This document shows positions 1 to 7,807 of a stretch of DNA of 62,930 nt, piece after piece. Made by a program: the position numbers and the translations under genes. The stretch spans positions 1 to 62,930 of the forward strand of contig JBEKYC010000042.1 of assembly GCA_049511415.1 (NCBI GenBank), given 5' to 3'. Source of the DNA: Bog-159 sp049511415 (lineage in GTDB: Bacteria; Acidobacteriota; Terriglobia; Bryobacterales; Bryobacteraceae). Position 1 is the first letter of the stretch. The number at the start of each line of letters is the position of its first letter. The notes beneath the pieces are model-generated. The model saw only the letters and a list, made by a program, of their open reading frames with translations. It was not told the DNA's origin and did not search any database.

Positions 1-17
1 ACGTAAAAAAGTCCCAT

Positions 18-233
18 CTATCGGCAATGATAACGCGAGGAATCCCGGCGCGCGGATTTCAGATCCGCCGCGATCTCGGCTGGATAATCACAGGAACGCA
101 GAATGACGACTCTAGCGCCGGGGAACTGCTGCAACAGACGCTCAAAATCGCTGTCAGTCGAGACGAGGATGGAACAAGTCGCCTGATAATGGAACCAGCC
201 GGGGCGACAGGCTTCGTCGCAGAGGAGCTTCAT
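18..233 (-). pseudogene. DUF5615-like (PIN-type) toxin remnant
   Basis: The 71-residue reading frame starts MKLLCDE, the usual N-terminus of DUF5615 proteins, then jumps to ILVSTDSDFERLLQ and RVVILRSCDYPAEIAADL, which resemble the central and C-terminal part of that family. Roughly 35-40 residues expected between the two blocks are missing, and the last 15 residues no longer look like the family, so a further frameshift near position 50 is likely. DUF5615 proteins are PIN-like nucleases usually paired with a DUF433 antitoxin, and a scrap of such an antitoxin lies immediately upstream with a 4-bp overlap. Family assignment is by motif memory only. Confidence 0.45.
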
Positions 234-304
234 CCTCTGGAGACTCTGGCCCCGGCTGCCAATTCGGCGGCATACGCGTACAGCGAGCTATGGCTTGCCG
301 GCAT
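230..304 (-). pseudogene. DUF433-like antitoxin C-terminal scrap
   Basis: A 24-codon frame ends with AYAAELAAGARVSRG and a TGA that overlaps the ATG of the DUF5615-like frame (ATGA). The AYAAEL block resembles the C-terminal helix of DUF433 antitoxins. Nothing recognisable precedes it, so the 5' part of the gene appears lost. Positions 305-461 hold no gene I can support. Confidence 0.3.
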
Positions 305-461
305 TATGGCTCCCTTGGGCCACTGTAACTGGCGTTGCCCCGGCCAATCAAAGGCCAGGCGCGTTTCGTTTGGTCCTTGTGGTCCTTCCACCCGGTTTCC
401 GAGTGGCCCGTAATCCGGCCAGAGGACAGAAAGATCCGCGAGGCTACACGTCCAAGTGCAC

Positions 462-935
462 CTAGACGCGTTTCACAAGCAGCGATACCAGATATGCTTG
501 GGCGATCTGCTCTGCTCGGATCGCTGGCCACATGGTGAAGATTTTCTCCGCTGATTTTACCTGCGTTAACGCCTCGATGGGGTCAAGATCCCTGGTGAGA
601 TTGTAGTCGGCAAAGTGCCGGTCCTCCTGAAGCTGACTGAATGCTTGAGCCACGGATCGGAGGTCGGCCACGACTGCCGGCTTTTCGCCGGTGAAAGGAA
701 AGTCCTAGGTGTTGAGGATTCGGTTGGATGCGGTCTTCATAACGCTGTGATCATAGGCTCGTCCGAGTGCGCTTCGCAGCGGCACATTGTTCCAATTGGA
801 AGTTGCTTCCGCGATCAAGAAGTGGAACACCGCGTAATAGGCAGCGGATACGGCGCGCCGCAAAGTCAACTGCGTCGGTGGATCGACGCGCACAAGCTGA
901 AGGGCTTGCGTAAGCAGATCGTCGTGGTACGCCAT
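462..935 (-). pseudogene. HEPN-like protein interrupted by an in-frame stop
   Basis: Two frames in the same phase, separated only by TAG at 705-707, together encode about 157 residues. The first part contains LRRAVSAAYYAVFHFLIAEA, a helix typical of HEPN-fold proteins (often RNases or toxin components). The part after the stop, from VVADLRSVAQAF to YLVSLLVKRV, continues the same helical protein with no frameshift. The start ATG directly follows the TAG of the upstream partner gene, as expected for a coupled pair. Either one substitution killed the gene or the base is a sequencing error. The downstream portion still looks protein-coding, so the lesion is recent or not real. Confidence 0.6.
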
Positions 936-1184
936 CTATATCCAGTCAGGATCGCGGCGGCGGTCCTGTTCGGACTTGCTTCTAAAGTTGAAATACGGCC
1001 GCAAGCCCCAATTCTCAATAGGTCGTACGGGGTCGAAAAGGGCTGTTGCGATCCGGCCCGTCAGATCGTCGATAGTATCGTCGCGGACATACGCTTCGGA
1101 GAGAAGGATGCGGAAGAATAGGGACGCTTCTCCAGTCGAATCCGGTCCCAAGCTGTACGCGACGTGTACGACCTCCGGCCCCAA
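936..1184 (-). CDS. Small protein paired with the HEPN-like gene
   Basis: The encoded 82 residues include VVHVAYSLGPDSTGEASLFF and LRPYFNFRSKSEQDRRRD, a pattern I associate with small proteins encoded just upstream of HEPN-like genes; no function is known to me. The only in-frame start is TTG at 1184, but coding character continues upstream (AWDLIAQAAQHL) to a stop near 1228. An ATG at 1233 reaches the same sequence if one base is removed near 1215-1222, so the true N-terminus may be frameshifted. The stop codon abuts the ATG of the HEPN-like gene, implying co-transcription. Confidence 0.45.
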   Translation of the reverse strand: MGPEVVHVAYSLGPDSTGEASLFFRILLSEAYVRDDTIDDLTGRIATALFDPVRPIENWGLRPYFNFRSKSEQDRRRDPDWI

Positions 1185-1233
1185 ATGTTGCGCAGCTTGC
1201 GCGATAAGATCCCAAGCTGGGCTTGATTAACAT

Positions 1234-1674
1234 ATCCGGTAGGAACGTGCTGCACCACGCAATTATCGCACTTCCGCGTGGCTCGAGAGATCCGGCCCAG
1301 CCGAGCGCGGAGGTCTCGGGCTTCTAGCGGCATGGCTCGACTTCTGAAGCTATGACGGTCAGCGAGGGCGCAGCAATTCCCGCTGCGAAAAATCTAAATC
1401 CGGAGCGTCGTGATGCCTTGCAGCGACATGCGGATGGCTTGCGACGTCTGCGTTCGACGTGGGCAGTTGAATCCATATGGGCACAAAACGCGCGCTACGC
1501 CGAAGCGACGAACTGCTGGCTCCGCGGTTGGTCGGTTATCCGGAAAGATCCACGTGTCACCATGTGAAATGCCGCGCACATCTGAGGCAATCTGCGAGTT
1601 GCCGGCGTCCCGAGAACCAAACTTTAAATCAACGCTAACCCCGCGGACCGCCGCCAAAGTCGGCCCCCCAAATC
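1234..1674. other. No recognisable gene
   Basis: Several short overlapping frames occur on both strands here, but none has recognisable motifs, a convincing ribosome-binding site or a plausible amino-acid composition. It lies just downstream (3' side) of the sigma-54 activator, next to other decayed accessory DNA. Confidence 0.4.
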
Positions 1675-3794
1675 TCACGAACGGAACTTGAACTTATCGA
1701 TCTTCAGCGCGCGGATCTTGGATTCGAGCGTGGAGGCCGGGATGCGCAGCCGCGCAGCTGCGCCGCGCGGTCCAGCGATGCGGCCCTTCGTCTCGGCAAG
1801 GGCCGTCTCGATCGACTGCTTCTCGTTCTGCCGCAGAACATCTCCGGCAGTATCTGTTTTGCGCGATCCGGCAGTCGCCAGGACGCCCGCGTCGATGTGC
1901 AGGGTGCCACCTACCGCCAGAATGACGCTGCGTTCGATCACATTTTGGAGCTCCCGAATGTTTCCGGGCCAGTGATAACCCTGCAGCAGTTCCATGGTCT
2001 GCCGGTCGACCCGGCTGACTTTGCGGCCCAGGCGCTCCGCGAAACGCGCCACGAAGTATTCCACCAGCAACGGGATATCGTCGCTGCGATCGCGCAGCGG
2101 CGGCACCACCAGCGGAAAAATGTTCAGCCGATAGTACAAGTCGCCGCGGAATTCCCGCTGCTCCACCATGGCCGGCAGATCCCGGCTGGTCGCCGCTACC
2201 AGCCTGACATTGACCTTTATAGTGTGAGTGCTGCCCAGCCGCTCGAACTCCTGCTCCTGCAAGACTCGTAACAGCTTGGGCTGCAATTCGGGCGGGATGT
2301 CGCCTACTTCGTCAAGAAACAAAGTGCCCTGGTGCGCCACTTCGAAGCGCCCGGTCTTGCGCGCGATGGCGCCCGTGAAGGCGCCTTTCTCGTGGCCGAA
2401 CAATTCGCTTTCGAGCAATCCAAGCGGAATGGCGGCGCAATTCACTTTCACGAACGTGTGTTCGCGGCGCGCGCTACTTTCACGAACGTGTGTTCGCGGC
2501 GCGCGCTCATATTGTGGATGGCGCGTGCGATGAGTTCCTTTCCGGTGCCAGTCTCGCCCAGAATCAGGACGGTCGAGTCCGTGGGCGCCACGATGGCCAC
2601 TTGTTTCAAGACGTTTTTGAGCGCCGCGCTGGAGCCGACGATCTCCTCGAAGTTCTGGCCGCTGCGGATCTCCTCGTTCAGATAGACACGTTCCTCGGCC
2701 AGCCGCTGCCTGGATTCCGCCACCTGATGGTAGTCCAGCGCATTGTCGGCCGCCAATGCTACCTGACTCGCCACTTGCCGGAGAAAGTCCACATCGTCCT
2801 GAGTAAACGCCCGCTCCGGAAACCGGCCGACATTTAGAGTGCCGAGTATCCGCTCACGCGCAACCAGCGGCAGAAAGCACGCCGACTTCACTCCCAAGGC
2901 CAGCGTGGGATTGATCCTGGGATCGAAGCGTGCGATGTCTTCGGCATCCAGCACCAGCACCTTGCCGGTTTCCAGCACAATGCCGGCGGGCGTGCCCACC
3001 CGCGGCACCACGAGTTCTTCGGCCATAGGCTCAGCCAACTCAGAGAAATCCCGCGCATAAATCCGCAGCCGCACGTCATCCGGCTCCGGCAGGATCACGC
3101 TGGTGTAATCGCAGCGCATCGCCCGCCGCACGTTGGAAGAGACGGCGCGCAACAACGCGCGCAAGTCCAGATTCGGCGCCAGCGTATTGTTCAGGTCCAG
3201 CAGCAGCCGCAGGCGGTCGCGTTCCTCTGCCAATGCGGCCTGCAGCTCGCCGGCCTCTTCGTGCGCCAGAACATTGTCGACCGCAACGGCGATTTGGCGG
3301 GCTACTTGTCCCAGAAACTCGACGTCGGCGTCGGTGTAGTTGTGCGGCCGGGCGTAGCCGAAGCCTACTGCGCCCAAACGCCGGTGCGCTGTCGTCAGCG
3401 GCTGCATGCAACACGAATGGACGGCGTTGTCCAACAACAACCGGAAAGCCGCCGGATAGCGCTGGTCTTCGGCCAGGTCGCGCACCACCAGCGGTGCCTG
3501 TGTGCTCCACACCAGCGCGCCGGGCGATTCCTCCATGGGCCTTTCGAGCGGCCAAGCGCTCTCCTCGGCGGCCTCGCGCGCAGGCCCTTCCAGCACGTGC
3601 AGCCGCATGCGGTTGCGGCCAGGATCGTGCAGCACGAGCCAGAGCGAATCGAAGTTGACTACGCGCGGCAGACGCTGCACAAGATCCCGGAACAGCGCGG
3701 CCAAATCGCGGTGTGAGGCGATCGACTGTGACACTTCCAGCAGCGCCTGGTATTGCCGCGGAGCGTCGGCCAACACGCATCGTAGCCCATCCAT
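1675..3794 (-). pseudogene. Sigma-54 activator with two GAF domains, frameshifted
   Basis: The gene reads as two frames: 3794-2448 (two GAF domains and the start of the AAA+ domain, with GETGTGKE Walker A) and 2451-1675 (rest of the AAA+ domain with the GAFTGA sigma-54 contact loop, then a Fis-type helix-turn-helix ending in ASTLESKIRALKIDKF). The break coincides with an exact 32-bp tandem duplication. Deleting one copy joins HNMSARREHTFVKV to NCAAIPLGLLESELFGHEKG and gives one uninterrupted frame of 695 residues, the normal FhlA/NorR-like architecture. As written, the product would lack most of the ATPase and all DNA binding. It could be dead, switchable by copy-number change, or an assembly error. 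Targets are unknown; no obvious target operon adjoins it. Confidence 0.85.
2444..2507. repeat. Exact 32-bp tandem duplication
   Basis: Positions 2444-2475 and 2476-2507 are identical, base for base. The unit is not a multiple of three, so it shifts the frame of the sigma-54 activator. It sits in the codons just before the conserved NCAA motif of the AAA+ domain. Confidence 0.95.
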
Positions 3795-4029
3795 GCTATT
3801 GAGATTATTGCAGAAAACCAGACGTTGCAGCCTGCCTAGGTTTCGGGGATGTTACTCAACCGAGGGTCCTCTGTGCGCGGCGTTAAGTAGCTATATGGGT
3901 AGCGGTGTTTGGCCCGGCGAGTGCGCGGATTTAGTAATAAGCCGCGGCCGCGGTTGCCGAACGACGGCGGCGAAGAACGATAAGAAGAGGGATAGCCGAG
4001 AAGACCTACGGTCCCGACGATGACTTGGG

Positions 4030-4165
4030 GCGCCGTCGTGTGATCCACCGCCAGATTCTGCACCGTGATGATCTCCTCCCGATCGCGGCAGCTTAACGAG
4101 AAGCACAGATACCAGCGGACGCACAAAACGATGATGTCGTCCGCGAAGTGCCTTCCCCGGAACAA
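4030..4165 (-). mobile_element. IS6-family transposase N-terminal fragment
   Basis: The frame starting at 4165 encodes FRGRHFADDIIVLCVRWYL followed by FSLSCRDREEI and NLAVDHTT, the characteristic N-terminus of IS6-family transposases. Similarity stops after about 48 residues, with no catalytic DDE region, so this is a scrap. The rest of the intergenic interval (3795-4029 and 4166-4315) holds no gene I can support. Confidence 0.7.
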
Positions 4166-4315
4166 CGCTGATCGGCTTTTCCTTATCTCCTGACCCGACC
4201 AAAACGTGGCGGCCCTGTTTGCAACACTTCCTTACATCGCGACTTTGTTTGACGGCCGCGTCGACGGGACGATTTTCCTGTAAACTGGTGGTAGAAGGCC
4301 TGACCTTCCACTTTT

Positions 4316-6433
4316 GTGAACCCCCCAGTCATTGGTCCCGAATTAGAACCGCGGGAGCCACTTTCCCAAAAACAGGCGCGGCGCGAAGACGTCAAATTCG
4401 CGGCGGGCAAGATTGCCGTTTTCCAGTACGCCGCGGTTTTGATTTTTCTGTTCCTGATCACCGGCTTCTGGGTGCTGCAAATCCAAAATCCGCAGATCTA
4501 TAACGAACAGGCGGAACGCAACCGCATCAAGCAATTGCCCATTCCGGCGCCGCGGGGCAAGATTCTGGATCGCGACGGGCGGGTGATCGTGGACAATCAT
4601 TCCTCCTACAGCCTGATCCTAAGCCGCGAAAACCTGAATATGGAGCATCTGCACCCGATCGCGGAAGGGTTGAGCCTGGACTATGACGACCTGCGCGCAC
4701 GCGTGCAGCGGTATACCTCGCGGCCCAAGTACGATCCCATCATTATTAAGGAAGAGCTGACGCCGGCGGAACTGTCATTCGTGGATTCGCACCGGGATTT
4801 TTTTCCGGAGATGGAGTTGATCCACGCGCAGCGGCGGTTGTATCCGCAGAACGGATTCGCGGCGCACGTGATCGGCTACACGGGTGAGATCAGCGACCAG
4901 GAACTGGACTCGCCGGAATTCGCGAAATATAACCCGGGGGCGGTGATCGGCAAGTTCGGAGTGGAGCGGCAATACAACGATCTGCTGACCGGGGTGGACG
5001 GCGAGCGGCAGGTGGTGGTGGACAGCCGGGGCAAGACGCGGGAAGTGCTGGCGAACAAGGAAGCAGTTCCGGGCAAGGATCTGCAGCTCACGCTCGACCT
5101 GGATTTGCAGGCGGTGGCCGAGCTGGCGATGGAGGGCAAGAACGGCGCGGTGGTGGCGATGGATCCACGCACCGGCGAGGTGCTGGCGATGGTGAGCCGG
5201 CCGACCTTCGATCCGAACAAATTCGCGGTGCGGATCAAATCGTCGGACTGGCGCGAGATCGCGGACAATCCGGACCATCCGCTGCTGAACCGGGCGATAC
5301 AGGCGCAGGACGCGCCGGGATCGACGTTCAAGCCGTTCGTGGCCATGGCGGGTCTGGAGTCGGGCGCTATTGACGATCAGTTCACGGTGCATTGTTCGGG
5401 CGGCGCGTCTTTTTACGGGCACTATCACAAATGCCATATCAAGACCGGGCATGGCCAGGTTTCGCTGCACAAAGGCATCGTGCAATCTTGCGACGTTTAT
5501 TTTTATAACGTCGGGGACCGGACGGGGATCGACAAGATTGCTTTTTACGCGCACCAGGCGGGGTATGGGCAAAAGACCGGGATAGACCTGCCACACGAAG
5601 CGGAGGGCATAGTGCCTTCGTCGGAATGGAAGATCCGGAATTTTCGAGAGAAATGGTACGCGGGGGAGACGATTTCGGTGGCCATCGGGCAGGGCGCGGT
5701 GACGGTGACGCCTATCCAACAGGCACGGGCTTACAGTTGGCTGATCAACGGCGGCTTATGGCATCAACCGCACCTGGTGAAGGGCGGCAAATATACGGAA
5801 CACAGTTGGCCGGTATCCGCCGATAATCTGGCGAAGGTCATTTACGGGACTTACGGAGTGGTGAACGAAGGGGGCACGGGTGGGCGCGCGCGGCTGCCGG
5901 GAATCGAGGTGTGCGGCAAGACCGGCACGGCGCAATTGGCCTCGGACGAATTCCTGAAAGGCAAGAAGGGGATTGAGTTCGCCAACAACGCATGGTTCGT
6001 GGGCTTCGCTCCGTGGCACGCGCCGGAGATCGTGGTGGTGGCGCTATTCGAGCACGGCGCGGAAGGACCGCTGGCGGCGCCGATCGTACGGGACGTGTTG
6101 AAGGCGTACTTTGATAAGAAGGCGCGGCTGGCGGCGGAGGCGGAGACGCGGAGACGCGGGGACGCGGAGAAGGTCAGCCGCCTGATGCGCTTCGGTTTAC
6201 CCGAGTTTGAGCCGGACGCAGCGCAGCCGGAATCGGGGGTTATCGAGGCTGGGCTGATAGGGTCCGACATGGAGACGGGGAGATACGGAAACGCAGAGAG
6301 GATCAGCCGCTCGATGCGCCTCAGTTTACCCCCGATCGCGCCCGGCGAACCGCAGCCAGTATCGCCGGACGATGGTGAAACGAGGGTCGCCGCGTCTCCG
6401 CGTCGCCGCGTCTCCGGGTCTCTTCTCCCATGA
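4316..6433 (+). CDS. mrdA: Penicillin-binding protein 2 (transpeptidase of the elongasome)
   Basis: The 705-residue class B PBP has one membrane anchor (about residues 32-55), the PAPRGKILDRDG pedestal motif, and transpeptidase motifs STFK (Ser336, the acylated nucleophile), SCD (from Ser391) and KTG (from Lys535). It crosslinks peptidoglycan during rod elongation, working with RodA, encoded immediately downstream with a 4-bp overlap. Translation starts at GTG; no upstream in-frame alternative is better. After the catalytic domain the protein has an unusual tail of about 95 residues (from about 608) made of two imperfect copies of the same repeat, rich in Arg, Glu and Pro, not part of normal PBP2. 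Confidence 0.95.
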   Translation: MNPPVIGPELEPREPLSQKQARREDVKFAAGKIAVFQYAAVLIFLFLITGFWVLQIQNPQIYNEQAERNRIKQLPIPAPRGKILDRDGRVIVDNHSSYSLILSRENLNMEHLHPIAEGLSLDYDDLRARVQRYTSRPKYDPIIIKEELTPAELSFVDSHRDFFPEMELIHAQRRLYPQNGFAAHVIGYTGEISDQELDSPEFAKYNPGAVIGKFGVERQYNDLLTGVDGERQVVVDSRGKTREVLANKEAVPGKDLQLTLDLDLQAVAELAMEGKNGAVVAMDPRTGEVLAMVSRPTFDPNKFAVRIKSSDWREIADNPDHPLLNRAIQAQDAPGSTFKPFVAMAGLESGAIDDQFTVHCSGGASFYGHYHKCHIKTGHGQVSLHKGIVQSCDVYFYNVGDRTGIDKIAFYAHQAGYGQKTGIDLPHEAEGIVPSSEWKIRNFREKWYAGETISVAIGQGAVTVTPIQQARAYSWLINGGLWHQPHLVKGGKYTEHSWPVSADNLAKVIYGTYGVVNEGGTGGRARLPGIEVCGKTGTAQLASDEFLKGKKGIEFANNAWFVGFAPWHAPEIVVVALFEHGAEGPLAAPIVRDVLKAYFDKKARLAAEAETRRRGDAEKVSRLMRFGLPEFEPDAAQPESGVIEAGLIGSDMETGRYGNAERISRSMRLSLPPIAPGEPQPVSPDDGETRVAASPRRRVSGSLLP
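6140..6425. repeat. Degenerate GACGCGGAGA repeats in the 3' end of mrdA
   Basis: A run built on GGAGACGCGG/GACGCGGAGA units at 6140-6170 continues as a 60-bp segment to 6202. A diverged direct copy lies at 6270-6331, including the shared stretch that encodes (V/I)SR.MR..LP. A reverse-complement copy of the core unit lies at 6385-6425, just before rodA. The whole array is translated as the PBP2 tail. Confidence 0.75.
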
Positions 6434-7521
6434 ACCGGTACCTCACGCCGCGCGATCTGGACTGGACTCTGCTAGCGATTACTTTGGTTATCTGCGGGGT
6501 CGGCTCGTTGCAGATTTATAGTGCGACGCGCGGGACGGTCTGGCAGGAGGCTTGGTGGAAGCAGATCATTTACATTGCCGCGGGGCTGTTTCTGATGTGG
6601 CTGACGGTGGCGATCGACTATCACACGCTGATGAATTATGTCTTTCCCATGTACGGGTTGTCGGTCGTAGCGCTGTGCGGCGTGTTATTGATCGGCCGGC
6701 AGGTATTCGGATCGCGGCGGTGGATTCCGGTGGCCGGCGGGTTTCATTTACAAGTGTCAGAGTTCGTCAAACTGGTGATAATATTGTTAGTAGCCCGCTT
6801 CCTGACGGAGTTGAAGACGGAAGACCTGGAGGGCCGCGATATGGCTAAGATCGCGGGGTTGGTGGCAGTACCCATGTTCCTGGTGATGAAACAGCCGGAT
6901 CTGGGAACAGCCCTGACCTACGTTCCGATTCTGGTGGTCGGGATGTTTTTGGCGGGAATGCGCCGAAAGTATCTGATAGCCATCGGTGTAGTGGTGTTGT
7001 TGGTTTTGCCGGTGAGCTGGAGTGTATTGAAGGATTATCAGAAGGCGCGATTGGTCAGTTTTCTGGATCCCGACCGCGATCCGCGCGGGAGCGGGTACCA
7101 GGTGATCCAATCGAAGATCGCGGTGGGCTCCGGCGGGATGTGGGGCAAAGGAGTGACGAAGGGATTGCAGACGCAGCTTCGGTTTCTCCCCGTTCCGCAT
7201 ACGGATTTTATCTTTTCGGCGTTTGCCGAGGAGCACGGATTTGTAGGAGTGGTGGTTGTGCTGGCGTTGTATTTTGTGTTGATCATGCAGGTGGTACAGA
7301 ACGCCCAGACGGCTTCGGATAAAGCCGGGATGTATATCTGCATGGGTGTAGCGGCTTTGCTGTTGTTTCACGTGCTGGTGAACGTCGGGATGGTGGTGGG
7401 CCGGATGCCTACTACCGGAATTCCGTTGCCCCTGATGAGCGCCGGCGGATCGAGTGTGTTGTCAAATTTTTTGATGTTGGGGCTGGTCAATAACGTCCGG
7501 CTCAGACGGTTTGTGAATTGA
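6430..7521 (+). CDS. rodA: RodA peptidoglycan glycosyltransferase (SEDS family)
   Basis: The 363-residue polytopic membrane protein has about ten hydrophobic segments and SEDS signatures including GSRRWIPVAGGFHLQVSEFV and the C-terminal IPLPLMSAGGSSVLSNFLML. RodA polymerises lipid II glycan strands in complex with PBP2. The ATG overlaps the mrdA stop (ATGA), indicating translational coupling, the usual mrdA-rodA arrangement. A GC-rich hairpin follows directly. Confidence 0.95.
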   Translation: MNRYLTPRDLDWTLLAITLVICGVGSLQIYSATRGTVWQEAWWKQIIYIAAGLFLMWLTVAIDYHTLMNYVFPMYGLSVVALCGVLLIGRQVFGSRRWIPVAGGFHLQVSEFVKLVIILLVARFLTELKTEDLEGRDMAKIAGLVAVPMFLVMKQPDLGTALTYVPILVVGMFLAGMRRKYLIAIGVVVLLVLPVSWSVLKDYQKARLVSFLDPDRDPRGSGYQVIQSKIAVGSGGMWGKGVTKGLQTQLRFLPVPHTDFIFSAFAEEHGFVGVVVVLALYFVLIMQVVQNAQTASDKAGMYICMGVAALLLFHVLVNVGMVVGRMPTTGIPLPLMSAGGSSVLSNFLMLGLVNNVRLRRFVN

Positions 7522-7530
7522 ATTGCGGCG

Positions 7531-7549
7531 GCCGGCACGAAATGCCGGC
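7531..7549 (+). terminator. Hairpin after rodA
   Basis: GCCGGCA (7531-7537) pairs perfectly with TGCCGGC (7543-7549) around a 5-base loop. It begins 10 bases after the rodA stop. There is no immediate T-run, so termination may be weak; an A-rich stretch follows at 7559-7571. Confidence 0.5.
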
Positions 7550-7590
7550 GGCCTTGGTGAAAAGAAAAATTTTGTTGGGAGCCGGTTAGA

Positions 7591-7685
7591 GACTCTCGGA
7601 GGGGAAACGCGCACTGCGCACCCTCCGGTATGAGGAGTGGGTTCCCCGGCCGCGAGGGCACCGAATCGCGTTGCGCCCCGGCCAG
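7591..7685 (+). promoter_or_regulatory. Probable structured 5' leader of the RNase E/G gene
   Basis: The interval before the RNase gene is GC-rich and self-complementary. CGGAGGG (7597-7603) pairs with CCCTCCG (7621-7627), enclosing GCGC (7609-7612) paired with GCGC (7616-7619). A second stem pairs CGCGA (7651-7655) with TCGCG (7666-7670). Autoregulation through the 5' leader is known for E. coli rne; a similar role here is inference. I could not match it to a named riboswitch or small RNA. Confidence 0.35.
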
Positions 7686-7807
7686 CGTGAGCTTCTTACA
7701 ACGTCGATGGCGCCGATGCCTGGTTCGCAGGGCGCCGCTTAAGATCCACGCAGGGTAGCTGCCTTTCTCTATTCCGGTCCGCCTCCGGTTCCCAACGGAG
7801 GATATGC

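Noticed and set aside
2444..2507. CRISPR-like repeat
   Set aside because: Only two directly adjoining copies with no spacer, lying within a coding sequence.
4775..5719. A 314-codon minus-strand frame inside mrdA
   Set aside because: It is the antisense shadow of a clear PBP2 with catalytic motifs; Arg/His-rich composition and no domain.
7575..7800. Cobalamin or other known riboswitch before the RNase gene
   Set aside because: No conserved core box recognised; only generic GC-rich stems.
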